A stretch of 64,000 bases of DNA from Choristoneura fumiferana (GCF_025370935.1 NC_133472.1:20057740-20121739), one strand, 5' to 3'; numbered from the stretch's first letter, positions 43,179 to 54,738 are shown. Notes: a model not told the origin generated them from the letters alone. Translations and numbers: made by a program.

Positions 43179-43395
43179 AATTTTAACAAACGTTAACGCA
43201 GTTCTTCCAAATATTTCCGTTCATTCAAGTTCATCTCTCACTCTTTTAGGCTCACCTATTTTCGACGAGTCAATCAACCTGGTCATTGACTGTAAATTAA
43301 ATTTATTTAAGAACACATCTGACCTGCTTTTTAAAATAAACCCACATATAGCGCTCTTTATTATCCGTTTCTGTCTTTTCCCTCCAAAAACCTTT
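43179..43395 (+). pseudogene. RT thumb region continued in another frame
   Basis: Reads NVNAVLPNISVHSSSSLTLL, FDESINLVIDCKLNLFKNTS and LLFKINPHIALFIIRFCLFP, a plausible continuation of the RT past motif D. It ends at a junction where TTTTCTTATATCACTTAAAGC occurs at both 43388 and 43526, suggesting a rearrangement there. Confidence 0.55.
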
Positions 43396-44501
43396 TTCTT
43401 ATATCACTTAAAGCGTGACAAAAAAGCTGTAGTGGTGAAAACAAACTCTTTGCATGCAAAGGAGATAGTAAAGAGCCACAATAGCCTTAACTTGTGCCAA
43501 AGGTTCTATGAAACCTGTAGAACGTTTTCTTATATCACTTAAAGCGCAACAAAAAAATTTTTTTTAATTTAACGGGTTAGGTTTTCAAATGGGAGAACTA
43601 AAGTCACTAGATCTTTTATTTTTAAAGACTGTATTACAGTAAATTGAACTTAGTTTCCATGGTGTGTCTGGAATTTTAAGGTTATTATTTGTAAACAAAA
43701 ATGGCGTTGTTATCTCTAACTCTTAATCATTCCGATATCTCTATTGCATCGATAATAAGGATATAGCAGCGATTTCAAACACTTAAAATGATTATTAACA
43801 CCTTTCAATGAAGTTTAGTTCTGTATGAGTTAAAAAAGATGTATCGAAACCTAATTTCCAACTTTTAGCTTCAAGTAATCATGTTAAACAGCTTTTGGTC
43901 ATATAATAGGGCCTCTTACATATGAAACATCTTAAACGGGTTTAAAGAGTAAGTAACGTTCACACAAACGTTCTTAAAGAACTTGAAGCTCTTAAAGAGC
44001 TGTACTTTCAATTTCTTTTATAGCACCATTAACGCTAAAACAGCTACACAGTGTTTAAACGGGGTATAATAACTCCATTATATCACTCTCTCATTGGGAG
44101 TTATTAGAATTGCCATTATAACCTTTATGTAGCTTTAGGATTTTCCTACGGCTTATTTAACACTATAGGCGACATTTAGCACTAGTAGGTAAACATAACA
44201 CACAGAGCGATAGCGTTAAGACGCGTTAGTAGACACTCCAAAAGAGCACTCAATGATAAAATCACTCTATAGCTGCAACTACAATCTATAACGTGATAAC
44301 TTATAGCACCACTTTACCTACAGCTTCGAGCTATTATATTTTTCTAATTTCTATTAAATCACTTTACTATCGTCAGTTGACTAATGTATTCAATCAGCTC
44401 CATAGTGTCACCAAAACTATTACTGTAGACCTTATTAAGCTATTATAAGACTCAAAGCTAATTTGCTCTATATTTATCGCCAAATTGTTTGTTGGGTATC
44501 A
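43396..44501. other. AT-rich segment, unidentified
   Basis: The direct repeat TTTTCTTATATCACTTAAAG at both ends of 43388-43548 brackets about 118 bp. Beyond it the words CTTAAAGAGC/AACTTGAAGC recur. No gene. Confidence 0.35.
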
Positions 44502-45006
44502 ATTTTAGAAAGCTGTAGTTTTGCACGGATATATATGTAAACTATGCCGACAAAATGGTACAATAAAAAACTATGAAAAAATAGACGAACCTAAAGTGTG
44601 GGTGTTTTTTTTTCATCCAACCCTATAGTGTAGGGTATCGTTGGATAGGTCTTTTAAAACCATTTTAAATTCAGTGATTTGTTTGCAAAATATTCAACTT
44701 TAAAGTGCATATTTTCATTAAAATCGAGCGTCCCCCTAAAATCTAAACCGGAGGGTGGAAAAATTTGAAAAAAATTAGGATGATAGTAAGTATATCAAAC
44801 GTTCAAGGAAAACTATAACGGCTAAGTTTGCTTGAGAGTTATTAGTAGTTTTACTCGTAAATAGCAGCCTAAGGTATAAAATATATCTAAACTTGGAAGA
44901 TTCCGTATAAAATACGAAATCCTTAGAAAAATATTACTTTTTTTTTCGTAATGGCTACGGAACCCTATCTTGGGCGTATCCGACACGCTCTTGGCCGGTT
45001 TTTTTA
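44502..45006 (+). mobile_element. Conserved ~620-bp dispersed repeat, copy C (5' truncated)
   Basis: Starts inside the unit (AAAGCTGTAGTTTTGCACGG, GCCGACAAAATGGTACAAT) and ends complete with GGCTACGGAACCCTATCTTGG and TTGGCCGGTTTTTTT. It lacks the (GTCT)n and GGTTCCGGAGCC end. Confidence 0.7.
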
Positions 45007-47306
45007 AATATTTTGCACAGTTAACATTTTGATTTTATTTCCACGACGTAAATTGTCTCTACACAATCACTGAAAATGGCGATAGCCCTCCATCCAAAAA
45101 CACCGTGATTGGTTGTTTAGGGGTTCCCAAAGTAAAAAAAAATACTTTAGTCCCTAGAATAAGGAGCTTTGGTCCAGATATGCAGAGACTGAGGTAACAT
45201 TTTAAGAGCACGAGAAGTGAAAACGTACCTTAGCATTTCTAAAAAAGTTTCTACATTTGATTTGCGACTCCGTTTTGGGTAAAAATTAGCAGGTAGATAG
45301 AGTGAACAATACAGAGTTTAAATAACATAGTCTCCCGAAATGTCCCAATTAATTTGTATGGAAAGTTCCTTTCATTTTTTATTTTCTGCTATTAAAATGC
45401 AAATCTACATTTTTATTTAGGCAAATTACTAAGTTCCTGTGAGACGAATATGAGCAACACTCAAATGAAGTCGATTCGAAAAAATCAAGTTAAGATTGAA
45501 GGACATGCTTCGCACGCCGCGGCCGCAATCAGTGTCCCATATGTCTTCTGCTAATAGCCAATCTCCACCCACTTCTTTGGCGAACATAAAATGGCCTAGT
45601 AAAGGTAGGTTACACAGTCGTAGAACTAATGCTTCTAGATGGGTCACGTTGTAAGTATCTAGTGTTGAAGTCAGTAGATACCTATTTAAGTAAGTAAATT
45701 ATTTTATTATAATACTTGTGCGTAATAAATACCAGTAGTAGGTAGTGCAGTGCGAGTTGCTTGTTGCATACTTTTTGGTCATTTTCATTCGTTTTCACTG
45801 GCCGGTTTTGTGCTGGCTGTTTACGTCTTAATACTAGGTAGTTGATTTTTGGTGTGAATTTTGAAATTTAAATTTGTGTCTTGGCTGCTCCTTTGGCGTT
45901 TTTGTTTTAGAGTCATTCCTAGAACATTGGTTGTGGAGTGCGGAACACTGCTTTCTTTCCTGAAGTGCTATTTTTTTGCAAAGTTATTTCTAGTAATCAG
46001 TCCTGGATTTTGTGTTTTTTTCATCTGTGCCGTGTTGGCGAAGTTACAGAAGTGCCGCTAGTTTGTGTCACGACCGTTTTGTCCACCTTTTCACGACAAA
46101 TTTCCTACTTTCCCGTGCTGAGGAGCACTGTTTTCCTGCATCGCCGATTTTCCATCGGCCCGACCGTTACCCCGGCCAGCCTGAATCGGGTATCATCTTC
46201 CGGACATTTTTACTGTACGCTTGGTTGCGGAGGTTACCAGCCTCAGCCCTGCGGTATTACCACGCGGGCTGTTGAGACGCGGACAAGGAGAGGGAGACTT
46301 GTAAATTTACACATGGGTTAGATTAAGTAATCTGTTCAGTGTCAAATTTTCTGTATGCGTGAAATCTTCATACGTTAGGTTTCTCAAAATTACTTTACCC
46401 CTGCTTTTTCTCCTAAGGGCAAGTTACTAGTTTCCACATTTCATGCATGAAATCAGGTACTAGGGTTTACAGCCAGTGTTCATCTTGAAGGAGGGGGCAT
46501 TTGCTCGTAATGTTTTGAGGGCCTTACGTATTTGTTTACACATGGTGCTTTTTCCCAAAATTCAAATTTAAGGCTTACCATAACCGCTTCCATTGTTTTG
46601 GTTTTATTCGGACCTAATATACATCTGGCACTAACTTTTTAAATTATTTCTATCAGATATACCGTTTAGCCAACCAATGTTCCGCCACACAACGCGTTTT
46701 TTGTGTCTATGTGTTGATTTTTTTTGAAAACAGGTCTTTCAGACCCTTTTTTGTATTATCCTTGTCAGTATTTTATTTTGTCAACCTTTAGCGACATAAA
46801 AATTTAATAAATAATATTTCGTGTTACCAAATTCTACGTTGTTTGATTTATGCTGGCCTAACTAAGGTCTACGGGCACCTTCTGTGCTTCTTAAATTTTG
46901 GAAGCTAAACTTGACTAAATAATGGGTTTAAAATTTTCAGATTGAGTAAAAATTTTACAAACGTGTGTAAATCAATTTGATGACAATGCAATATTATTAT
47001 GATATGACGCTGATCTGATGATGGAGCTGGAAGGTGGCCATAGGAACTCTGTAATAAATCTATATAACTACATCGACTTTTGGGCTCGTTTGATTCGTCT
47101 TGACAAGTAATTTGGCCCTAGAACTAGATGGCAACAACGGATAAAAAATACAGTCAGTAAAAAAAGCTTGTAATAAAAATTTATTTTTTCAGTGCTCACA
47201 AAACATTTAGTTTAAATGTTTCGCACGCATATGATGGTATACTGGGTGAGGGCACGTAGTACTTAGTAAATAGCTAAATCTCTCATCATCATTACTCATC
47301 ATGCTA
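45007..47306. other. Unassigned; GC-richer block at ~45730-46320
   Basis: Three overlapping + frames of 66-127 codons cover a block that is less AT-rich than its surroundings; none shows a domain. About 46985-47060 (GGAGCTGGAAGGTGGCCATAG, CTCTGTAATAAATC) reads like a retroelement 3' tail. The whole may be an internally deleted retroelement; this is a guess. Confidence 0.3.
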
Positions 47307-47372
47307 CCAGATGTTAGATACAACACAAATACAACAGCAATACAACATCCACGTTGTCTTACATCTGGTAGC
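47307..47372. repeat. Small inverted repeat in a dispersed unit
   Basis: CTACCAGATGT and ACATCTGGTAG pair perfectly, with an ACAACACAAATACAACAGC-like core. The following CTGAAGATGAGCTCTGGTTG and CGAAACGCGTCGATG are phrases I recall from a common lepidopteran repeat. A (GT)n run lies at about 47655-47680 (minus strand (CA)n). Confidence 0.5.
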
Positions 47373-48123
47373 ATGGAATACGGTTGTGTTGCTCTGAAGA
47401 TGAGCTCTGGTTGAGTTCGAAACGCGTCGATGTAGTGTGGTGGCGGTGATAGATGGTTTCGAGTGATTTATGTGTGTTCTTACAGTGTGGAGGTGGAGGA
47501 ACTGCATGAACACGCATATATTAGGTTCTGATAGGACAGAAATAAATTAGCATGCAAGTAAGCATGCAGGCAATTATTCAAATAATAATGTAAAGATCGT
47601 AGGTTGGATAAATAACTGTATCTTTTGGATTTCATCCGGAACATGGTGTAATTATGTGTATATAGTGTGTGTGTGTGTGTATCACACAACATAACTATTT
47701 ATGGTGCATAAATAGTAGCGGGGGCGCAAGGTAATAAAATTGTAGTTCATAGTATAACTGTCAACCTATTGTATGACCAATTTAAATGTGTAACATAAGT
47801 ATAAAAATCTGGAAATTCTTAATAATTGTTAGTTAAATTTTAGTAAACATAAACACTGATTCGACCTCACAAATAGCATTAATTTTGTAAAAGAGACAGT
47901 TCTAAAATATGTACATCTACATTTTGTCGATGCCGTAACAAGAACGATAAATCAACTTGCCCGTTTGTTACTCCGGAATGAAATATCGTTGCAATGATCA
48001 CTTCCTTGCGCAGGATCTATACTGGAATCCATAAAATTAAATGTGACCTATTTTTAACCGATATCAGAAAAGGAAATAATAGGGTTCGTTAAGTTATAAT
48101 GCGGTCTTACTGATTTAAACTCA

Positions 48124-48535
48124 GTAAGTGGCTTGTAGAGTCAAGTCAGAAGGATATATTAGCTGTTTTATGTATGTAAAGTAGTCATAGCTTGTAGGAA
48201 ACCCAGGGCTGCATGCCAAGTCAATGACGTTCATTGGCATAAACATTCGATGTAAATATGTAAACGTAGTAAAGAAAAAGCTAAAAGCAGCAAGATTGTC
48301 CTTATCAACGCCGCAACTACTGTATAGGTCTTTATTTACTCTTTTGGTGGGCACACGACCAGGTTTCGACGACCAGAAGACCGCGCTCTGATCTGCATTG
48401 AATATCCTGACAGGATTTGTCCGTTTAGAGTAAGTAGTTTTTAAATTATTTTCGTCCAACTAACTTTCGATCGCAGTATGGGCCCTCATCCCTCGTCACT
48501 TCACGAACGATTGAAACCATTTCTTGTTGGATTTG
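48124..48535 (-). pseudogene. Pogo/Tigger-type DDE transposase fragment
   Basis: The minus frame to 48459 reads KTNPVRIFNADQSAVFWSSK-like sequence: NADQS matches the NADE/NADES block with the first catalytic Asp of pogo-like DDE_1 transposases. PGRVPTKRVNKDLYS and CGVDKDNLAAF follow the usual spacing to the second block. Upstream to about 48535, in other frames, WFQSFV and ESLVDEN-like pieces fit the end of the DNA-binding region. The second and third acidic residues are absent. Truncated and inactive. Confidence 0.5.
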
Positions 48536-48574
48536 TTCTGTTTTGATCAATAATTATTTATTGCACATTGTTTA

Positions 48575-48650
48575 GTAATGAATCTTTTTTCAATGGAATA
48601 TGTTTTTCAGACTATAGTCACACATATTCCATTGACAAAAGATTCGTTAC
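48575..48650. repeat. Inverted repeat, 28-bp arms
   Basis: GTAATGAATCTTTTTTCAAT (then GGAATATG) and CATATTCCATTGACAAAAGA (then TTCGTTAC) pair with two mismatches around 20 bases. Probably a minimal palindromic MITE. Confidence 0.65.
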
Positions 48651-49181
48651 ACAGACTCGTTTTAACTCTTTTGACTCACTCCGCTCACCTCTTTCTCTGT
48701 AGAAACGCTCCTATGAAATTTGCCATTGCAAGTTGAAAAGACTCCGTAATGACACCGCTCGCGCATCGCGCGGAAAAATAAAAGATGGTAGGTACTTACG
48801 TGTCTTTTAAATCAGATTGTATTAATTTCAAGCACAAGCATCTTGGAAGGCTATTCTACCTGTTTTTAACCAAAACCAAAAACCACAAAACCAAAAACTT
48901 CGTTTGGCGCGTTTTTTCTTTGTTAAAGATACAATAATGTGTACTTTTTCGTTTTGTATAAATAATCGCTATCATCAGTTGACTCTGTGCCACTCGACAT
49001 CCCGTTCCAACACGACCACATGCACCCAGGTCAAAACTTTAACTGAACTTGCTCTCTGTGAAAATCGACTTTTCATTTTCCATTTCATACTTTCCGTTCA
49101 GCCGGCTCCACAATTCCTCTATTTCGATTATCTTTTGCGGTAGGAATCAAACACTCTGGTGGAAACGCAAACCAATTTCAT

Positions 49182-49798
49182 AAAAAAACCGCCCAAGAGC
49201 GTGTTGGACACGACCGAAATAAGGTTCCGTAGCCATTAAGAAAAAAATATTTTTTTAAGTATTTCGTATTTTGTACGGAATATTCCAAGTTTAGGTATAT
49301 TTTATACCTTAGCCTGCTATTTACTCTTAAACTACTAATAAATCTCAAGAAAACTTAACCGTTATAGATTTCCTTGTAAGTTTGATATACTTACTACCAT
49401 CCTGATTTTTTTCAAATTTTTCCACCCACCTTTTTAGATTTTAAAGGGGGGACGCTCGATTTTAATGAAAATTTGCACTTTAAAGTTGAATATTTTGCAA
49501 ACAAATCACTGAATCGAAAAATCGTTTTAGCAACCCCGTAATGGTTTTAAAAGACCTATCCAACGATACCCCACACTACAAGGTTGGATGAGAAAAAAAA
49601 ACACCCCCACTTTACGTCTATTTTTTATTGTACCATTTTGTCGGCATAGTTTACATATATTCTTGCAAAATTACAGCTTTCTAGCATTGATAGTCCCTGA
49701 GCAAAGCCGCGGACGGATGGACAGACAGACAGACAGACAGACATGGCGAAACTATAAGGGTTCCGTTTTTGCCAGTGTGGCTCCGGAACCCTAAAAAC
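49182..49798 (-). mobile_element. Conserved ~620-bp dispersed repeat, copy D
   Basis: Reverse orientation. AAAAAAACCGCCCAAGAGCG and AGGTTCCGTAGCCATTAAG at the left, CAAAGCCGCGGACGGATGG with (GACA)n and GGCTCCGGAACCCTAAAAAC at the right. Confidence 0.7.
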
Positions 49799-50929
49799 GA
49801 AGTGCCTAGCCATCTCCCGCTCATTACTCGTTCGCGGTGGAAACCGGGCTTCATTATAAGCAGTTAATGCAATATCACACATCAGAAGTAATCTGAACTA
49901 TATTTCAATGAACTGAATCGGATTAGTCATTTATCTAAGGTTACACAAGCTATGTTACATAAAACAGCATTTTGGGTCAACGCAATAAATTCCGTATAAT
50001 AAAGTCTCAGCCGAATGGAATATAAATTATGTACATTTTTTATTACGCCAACCACTGAAACTTTGAGGGTTCAGACCTTTAAAAACGAATTTTAAAAAGT
50101 GATCACTTTGATTATATATTTGTTTTCTTCTTGAATTTCATATTTAATGGATTGTCTTTTTAATGGTTCTGCAAACAATAGCTTCTCTTAACGAAGCCTT
50201 ATTGAAATACATTAGTGTAAGCTTCGAATGACTTGTAGCTAGGTATGCTGTATTACCGAATTTAATAAAATCATATACGTTTTATGTTAGATACCACGAT
50301 TTATGATACAGATAGCCTGACAAATTGTCTCGTATATCGAAAATTATTCTTTTTAGATACTGCAATTTTTATAAGTCATTTGACATATACCGCAAATGAT
50401 TTCAAAGATTAATAATGCCGGAAAATTATGATTAGAAAAAAGGCTTCAGTCAAAATAGAAACCTCCTTTTTTCAGTCAATAGGATGTTAACTGAATGATA
50501 TTTTTAATGTGAGATGTGCTGTGTAAGGCCAAGAGACATTTTTCCAAACGACTTTATACCGAATTAGCCAGTCACCATTTTTAATGGGTCCCGACTGTTA
50601 AACTTTAAGTTACGTAACGGAGTTTTAAATTACTACACACTTTTTTAAGTTTTTTAATCCTGTCGAGATTTTTTTTTTTAATTTTTAGCTGAAAATGCCG
50701 CACCCGAGGTAGAGAGAGCAAGTGAAAGCTGTCAAAAAAGTGTTTTGGGTGATTTCATACCACGTGAACATTCTTGAGATTGTTATTTAGATTATTTTAA
50801 ACTAGACATGCTATTTTTACCTCCGCTGCTACTGGAATGGCTGGCGTTCAGAGCTCATAATAGAACTGCTGAGTACCTCTGCCATAATGGCATAATGGCA
50901 TATCCTCCAGTGATCTTGGGAGATGGAGG
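49799..50929. other. Intergenic, no gene
   Basis: AT-rich. The 131-codon + frame starting at 50808 is antisense to the hAT relic and has no domain. Confidence 0.4.
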
Positions 50930-51898
50930 CAAGCCTTTGAGGCCACAAGGATGGATGTTGTGGCAGGAGCACTTTAGACAAATAATATTTTCAAATTCCT
51001 GTTTTAATCGAGAGAACACCGAATTGTGTTCCCCTACCATGGCATTTGTAGTATCAGAGGAAAATCCTACAAAATTTTTAAGTGGGATATTCTTCCCTTC
51101 AATGCTTTTCTTCAAACAAACAAATAAATCTTCCCCAGTGCTCGATTCTGGCTCAACCATATCCAAAAATGAAGTTTTAACATTAAAATCCTGGTCACAA
51201 TGAATAGCAGTGATTGCACACTGTTTTTTGGTTGAGTTATCTGTTGTCTCATCTAATATTAAAGAGAAGTAGCTCCCTTGCTCCTTAAGAGAATTAGTCA
51301 ATTCCATTGAAAATTCAGGACCCAATATTTGGGTGACCACAGCAGTAGCCTTAGTTCTACCCATTTCCAAGCCTTTGGCAATATTGGAGTCTGGGAAGAT
51401 ATTTGCCAACAGAGGGAATAATGTATCCATTAAAACAAACGGGAGGTTATTTGCAGCGAGCAGCCCGGCCAGTTTAAGTTCTGCCCGTTTAATCATTTTG
51501 TTTATTGTAGACTCTGGGTTGAGAACTAGCGCTGGTATAGTTTTATTAGTACTGTTGAGAGACATCATTTGTTTGTGCTTGCTGCTGGCTAAATGTTTTT
51601 CCAATACTCCTTTATGGTTTGTTAATTCTAAATTACAATATTTACATTTTGGTACCACATCACCATGGTCATTTGTGGTTTTTTGTAGCCAAGTTTTCAA
51701 ATTGGGCATCTCCAGCTATTTGTCATTAAATGAGAGACTTGACTTTTTTCTTATTTTACTGACTGGCTGTGGCACAGCCTCTTCATCCTGGGACGCTTCA
51801 GAAGGGCCAGCACAAGCAGGTCTTTTTGTAACAAATCTATCCCTATTAGATAGAAAAACGCAAAACCACACAAAAATCACTGCAACAAACAAAAACAT
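50930..51898 (-). pseudogene. hAT-family transposase (ZBED/ZMYM6-like), N-terminal half
   Basis: The minus-strand reading runs from at least 51850. RPACAGPSEASQDEEAVPQP is followed by an in-frame TAG at 51716-51718, then LEMPNLKTWLQK. A BED/C2H2-like finger has CKYC and HKGVLEKHLASSKH. The RNase-H-like core starts with YFSLILDETTDNSTKKQ (first catalytic Asp) and continues to IPLKNFVGFSSDTTNAMVG (second Asp) and LKCSCHNIHPCG (the CxxH block). The similarity stops there, and the frame runs on into unrelated sequence. One stop plus 3' truncation make it inactive. hAT-type elements insert with 8-bp duplications, but the ends are not recognisable. Confidence 0.78.
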
Positions 51899-52240
51899 GC
51901 CACTGCCACAACCATTTGTTAAATAAATATCTCAGGTTAGTTACAAGAAAAGATAAACCAAAAGAAAAATGGTGAAAAAATCGTATTTTGTTTATTTAGT
52001 TCAGTTCCGTTTATGTTTATAGGTACTTCGCTAAGTACTCACCGAGTGCTGCAAACTCCCGCAAGTAATAAACAACGTTTTTCACATTAATTTGTATTAT
52101 CTACGCACAGTAAACAAGTAGAAAAGCAAAGGTTAGCGAAACAAAACTTTCATCTTAAAAGAAAACCGCCAGTTTTTTTCTACAAGTCTGACAAGAGTGA
52201 CAAGTCGGTAACAGGTTTGCCGCCGAATCTTATCCAGAAC
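51899..52240. other. Intergenic, no gene
   Basis: Nothing recognisable. Confidence 0.4.
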
Positions 52241-52356
52241 GAAGAGTCGAAATTTCTAAGTTCGTGTGGTGGTTTCTCACTCACATAAATACGGTTTAAG
52301 GCAAGAGCGAAAGGGGCGGCACAATCAGAACTTCAAACTCTCCAAAGTAGTAACAG
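52241..52356. mobile_element. Palindromic MITE, family A, copy 6 (diverged)
   Basis: GAAGAGTCGAAATTTCTAAG at the left and AGAACTTCAAACTCTCCAAAG with TAGTAACAGG at the right, with GGCAAGAGCGAAAGGGGCGG between. It directly abuts copy 5, so two copies stand head to tail. Confidence 0.5.
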
Positions 52357-52487
52357 GAGGGCTACTACGAAATTCGAAAATCGAAGTTCGTGCCGTTCGA
52401 TGCCTCTGACACTTATGCTATTTAATACGAGAGCGAGAGGGATGGTACGATACGAACTTCAATTTTCGAAATTTGGAGTAGGCTCTC
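52357..52487. mobile_element. Palindromic MITE, family A, copy 5
   Basis: GAGGGCTACTACGAAATTCG to TTCGAAATTTGGAGTAGGCTC. The centre ATGCTATTTAATACGAGAGCG is nearly the same as in copy 1. Confidence 0.75.
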
Positions 52488-52774
52488 AGAGCCATTGAGC
52501 CATAGATCACATAGACGTAGACAGACACGGGTAAGGATCCGAATTGTACAGGCAAGTTGACTGCTCGTGTATGATGCGCATTAATGCGCTTCGGCGTTTG
52601 GTTTGCTTACAATAATTTTTATATTTCTGTTTGGGTGCGAGTTTCAAGTTGATAATACAACTGAGGCTTTCTGTATCCAATTATACATGAGAGTGCAGGA
52701 TACAAAGAGGATACATTCAGCCACCTAATTATACAAGTTTCGTATCTAATTATACAATCTGGCAGCCCTGAGAT

Positions 52775-53021
52775 GAACCGAGCACGAGCGAAGCACGAGC
52801 GGAGCCGTTCCCGGCTTCGTCGTTCGCGGCGTCAAGTGTGGACACGTCCACGAGCGCACTGCGAGCGCGAAGCAAATCCCTTTGTGTTCGTCAAAAAACC
52901 GACAACTGGCGGAACGCAGCCGAGCACGAACGAAACGCTCGCAGCGCGCTCGTTCGAGGCTTGTAAGTCGGTCCACATTAGACGAATTGTATTCGGCTCG
53001 TGCTTCGCTCGTGCTCGGTTC
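52775..53021. mobile_element. GC-rich element with perfect 26-bp TIRs
   Basis: GAACCGAGCACGAGCGAAGC (then ACGAGC) and its exact reverse complement ending CTCGGTTC bound a 247-bp block far richer in GC than its surroundings. The interior also holds ACGAGCGCACTGCGAGCGCG and GCGCTCGTTCGAGGCTTG. Three long overlapping frames here reflect composition, not coding. Confidence 0.7.
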
Positions 53022-53039
53022 GTCTAGCGTAGACGGGCC

Positions 53040-53230
53040 CAAGAGTGACATAGGCTACTTTTTATCCCGGAAAATGCACAGTTCCCGAGGCAACAGCGCG
53101 CGATAACCGAACACCACGTGGGCGAAGCGAATAATATATTGGTTTAATACCTCTAACATAGTAAAGTTATTAAATGACAGACTGACACAAACACTAAAGC
53201 TGGAGAGAGACTTGACATTTGGCAGACTGG
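53040..53230 (+). repeat. Short dispersed repeat fragment
   Basis: GTGACATAGGCTACTTTTTA with CAGCGCGCGATAACCGAAC matches 63130-63215 in order. Confidence 0.5.
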
Positions 53231-53483
53231 TAGATATTTCTGGAGGGTCATACTAAAAAATGATTTTAAATCCTCACGGGATAAAGAACCAGCCTTTTTT
53301 TTGTAAACACCTTTTTTGTGCTCTAGGATACAATATTATATTCTGCAGTCGTCGTGTGAAATATCCCTTCCACAGCTTTCCACAGCATGTTAGACAGGAA
53401 GTAGAGAAATAGGAGTAGAACTGCGAAAAACGAGATCCTCTCACCATCGTAGCCCCATTAATGGGACAAATTAATGATTTTTA
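53231..53483. other. Intergenic, no gene
   Basis: Nothing recognisable. Confidence 0.4.
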
Positions 53484-53520
53484 ATAGCGTGATAAGTCCC
53501 GTTTGTGGTATTTTGACTAC
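53484..53520 (+). repeat. Solitary family-C element end
   Basis: GCGTGATAAGTCCCGTTTGT then GGTATTTTGACTA, identical to the right ends at 54998 and 61853. No partner end is seen in the inverted orientation close by; 54069 is the next. Confidence 0.6.
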
Positions 53521-54068
53521 AAATTAATGAGTCCACGATAAAACGAGAGATTTTCCCACACAAACCCTTTGTAGTACGTAACTGTATCTGTATCCAACAA
53601 TAAAGGAAAAGCTTAAATAATGTATTTTATGTAGGTTGGCATTATTTTACTGTTACGCTAAAAACGAAGGAATAACGATAGGAGGAAGAGGGATAATTAC
53701 TCTGAAAGCATCTTTAAGCTACAGTGGCTTTTCATGAAAAGATACAAAGGACGCTAATTTAATAGAGAGGCGGTGGCATGCATTAATTTAACGAGATGCT
53801 TTGCTTTTACTGTGTTTTTTTTTGTCGCCGTATGGCGGTTTTATTGTGTTTGTCGCAACCGGTGGTTTGTGAATTATTACGTATAAATGACTAGTTGTTG
53901 TTCACAACTTCCTCAGACTCCATTACATTGTCATTTTCTGAGATAAAGGTAATAAGCCTTGTGTTGCTGTGGGATAGTGTACATAGCTACCCCGTAAATT
54001 GCGTATCTCAATCGAGAGATTAGTAAAAATCCATCGATAGTTTTCAGCGTTTTATTGTCGAGTGTCAG
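53521..54068. other. Intergenic, no gene
   Basis: AT-rich, no coding resemblance. Confidence 0.4.
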
Positions 54069-54256
54069 ATATTCAAAATACCACAAACGGGACTTATCAC
54101 GTTAAAACACACGCGTAATATTGACCTCGACGTTTCAACCACATAACAGTGGCCGTGGTCACGAGTAGACTGAAAAAAAAATAGTACGTAAATATTACTC
54201 GTGTGTCGAAAATACAAACTGAAATATAGATGCACAGAAAAACCAGAAAAATAAGA

Positions 54257-54326
54257 CCAGCGCTGGGAATCGAACCCAGGTCCTCGGCATTCCGTGTCGT
54301 GTGCTATATCGCTACACCACCGCTGG
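54257..54326 (-). repeat. tRNA-like core, left arm
   Basis: Minus-strand 70 nt with CCAGCG/CGCTGG ends, B box GGTTCGATTCC and perfect T stem CTGGG/CCCAG. The anticodon-arm-like CGACACGGAATGCCG has one change against the other copies. Not a standard tRNA. Confidence 0.6.
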
Positions 54327-54738
54327 ACAACGATACAGACACGAATTCCTCCCATGCACCTCATATCTCAGCTTGTGTTGTTTCTTATTTAGCCACTTAA
54401 GCAGCGACACTAGCGACATCTATGCCGTAGCCCTCATCGAGAAACTTTTCGGCACTCCATCGGAACTAACCGCCCACCCGGACAAGAGATATCGTTATTA
54501 AGCAATCAAATTAAGATTGTTTTTTTGGAATCTTTTTGTATTTTTTATTTCAATTCCAAATTTTTTGTTACTTTTACGGTCATCCCGTAAAACCTATGAT
54601 GATTGGTTATTGCTATGGTTATTGGTAATGAGGGCTACGGCATAGATGTCGCTAGTGTCGCTGCTTAAGTGGCTAAATAAGAAACAACACAAGCTGAGAT
54701 ATGAGGTGCATAGGAGAAATTCGTGTCTGTATCGTTGT

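Noticed and set aside
50808..51203. 131-codon + ORF
   Set aside because: Antisense to the hAT relic.
51333..51926. 197-codon + ORF
   Set aside because: Antisense to the hAT relic; the minus frame has the BED finger and catalytic blocks.
52746..53106. Three long frames rich in Arg/Ser
   Set aside because: Composition effect in a GC-rich palindromic element; no domain and mirrored on both strands.
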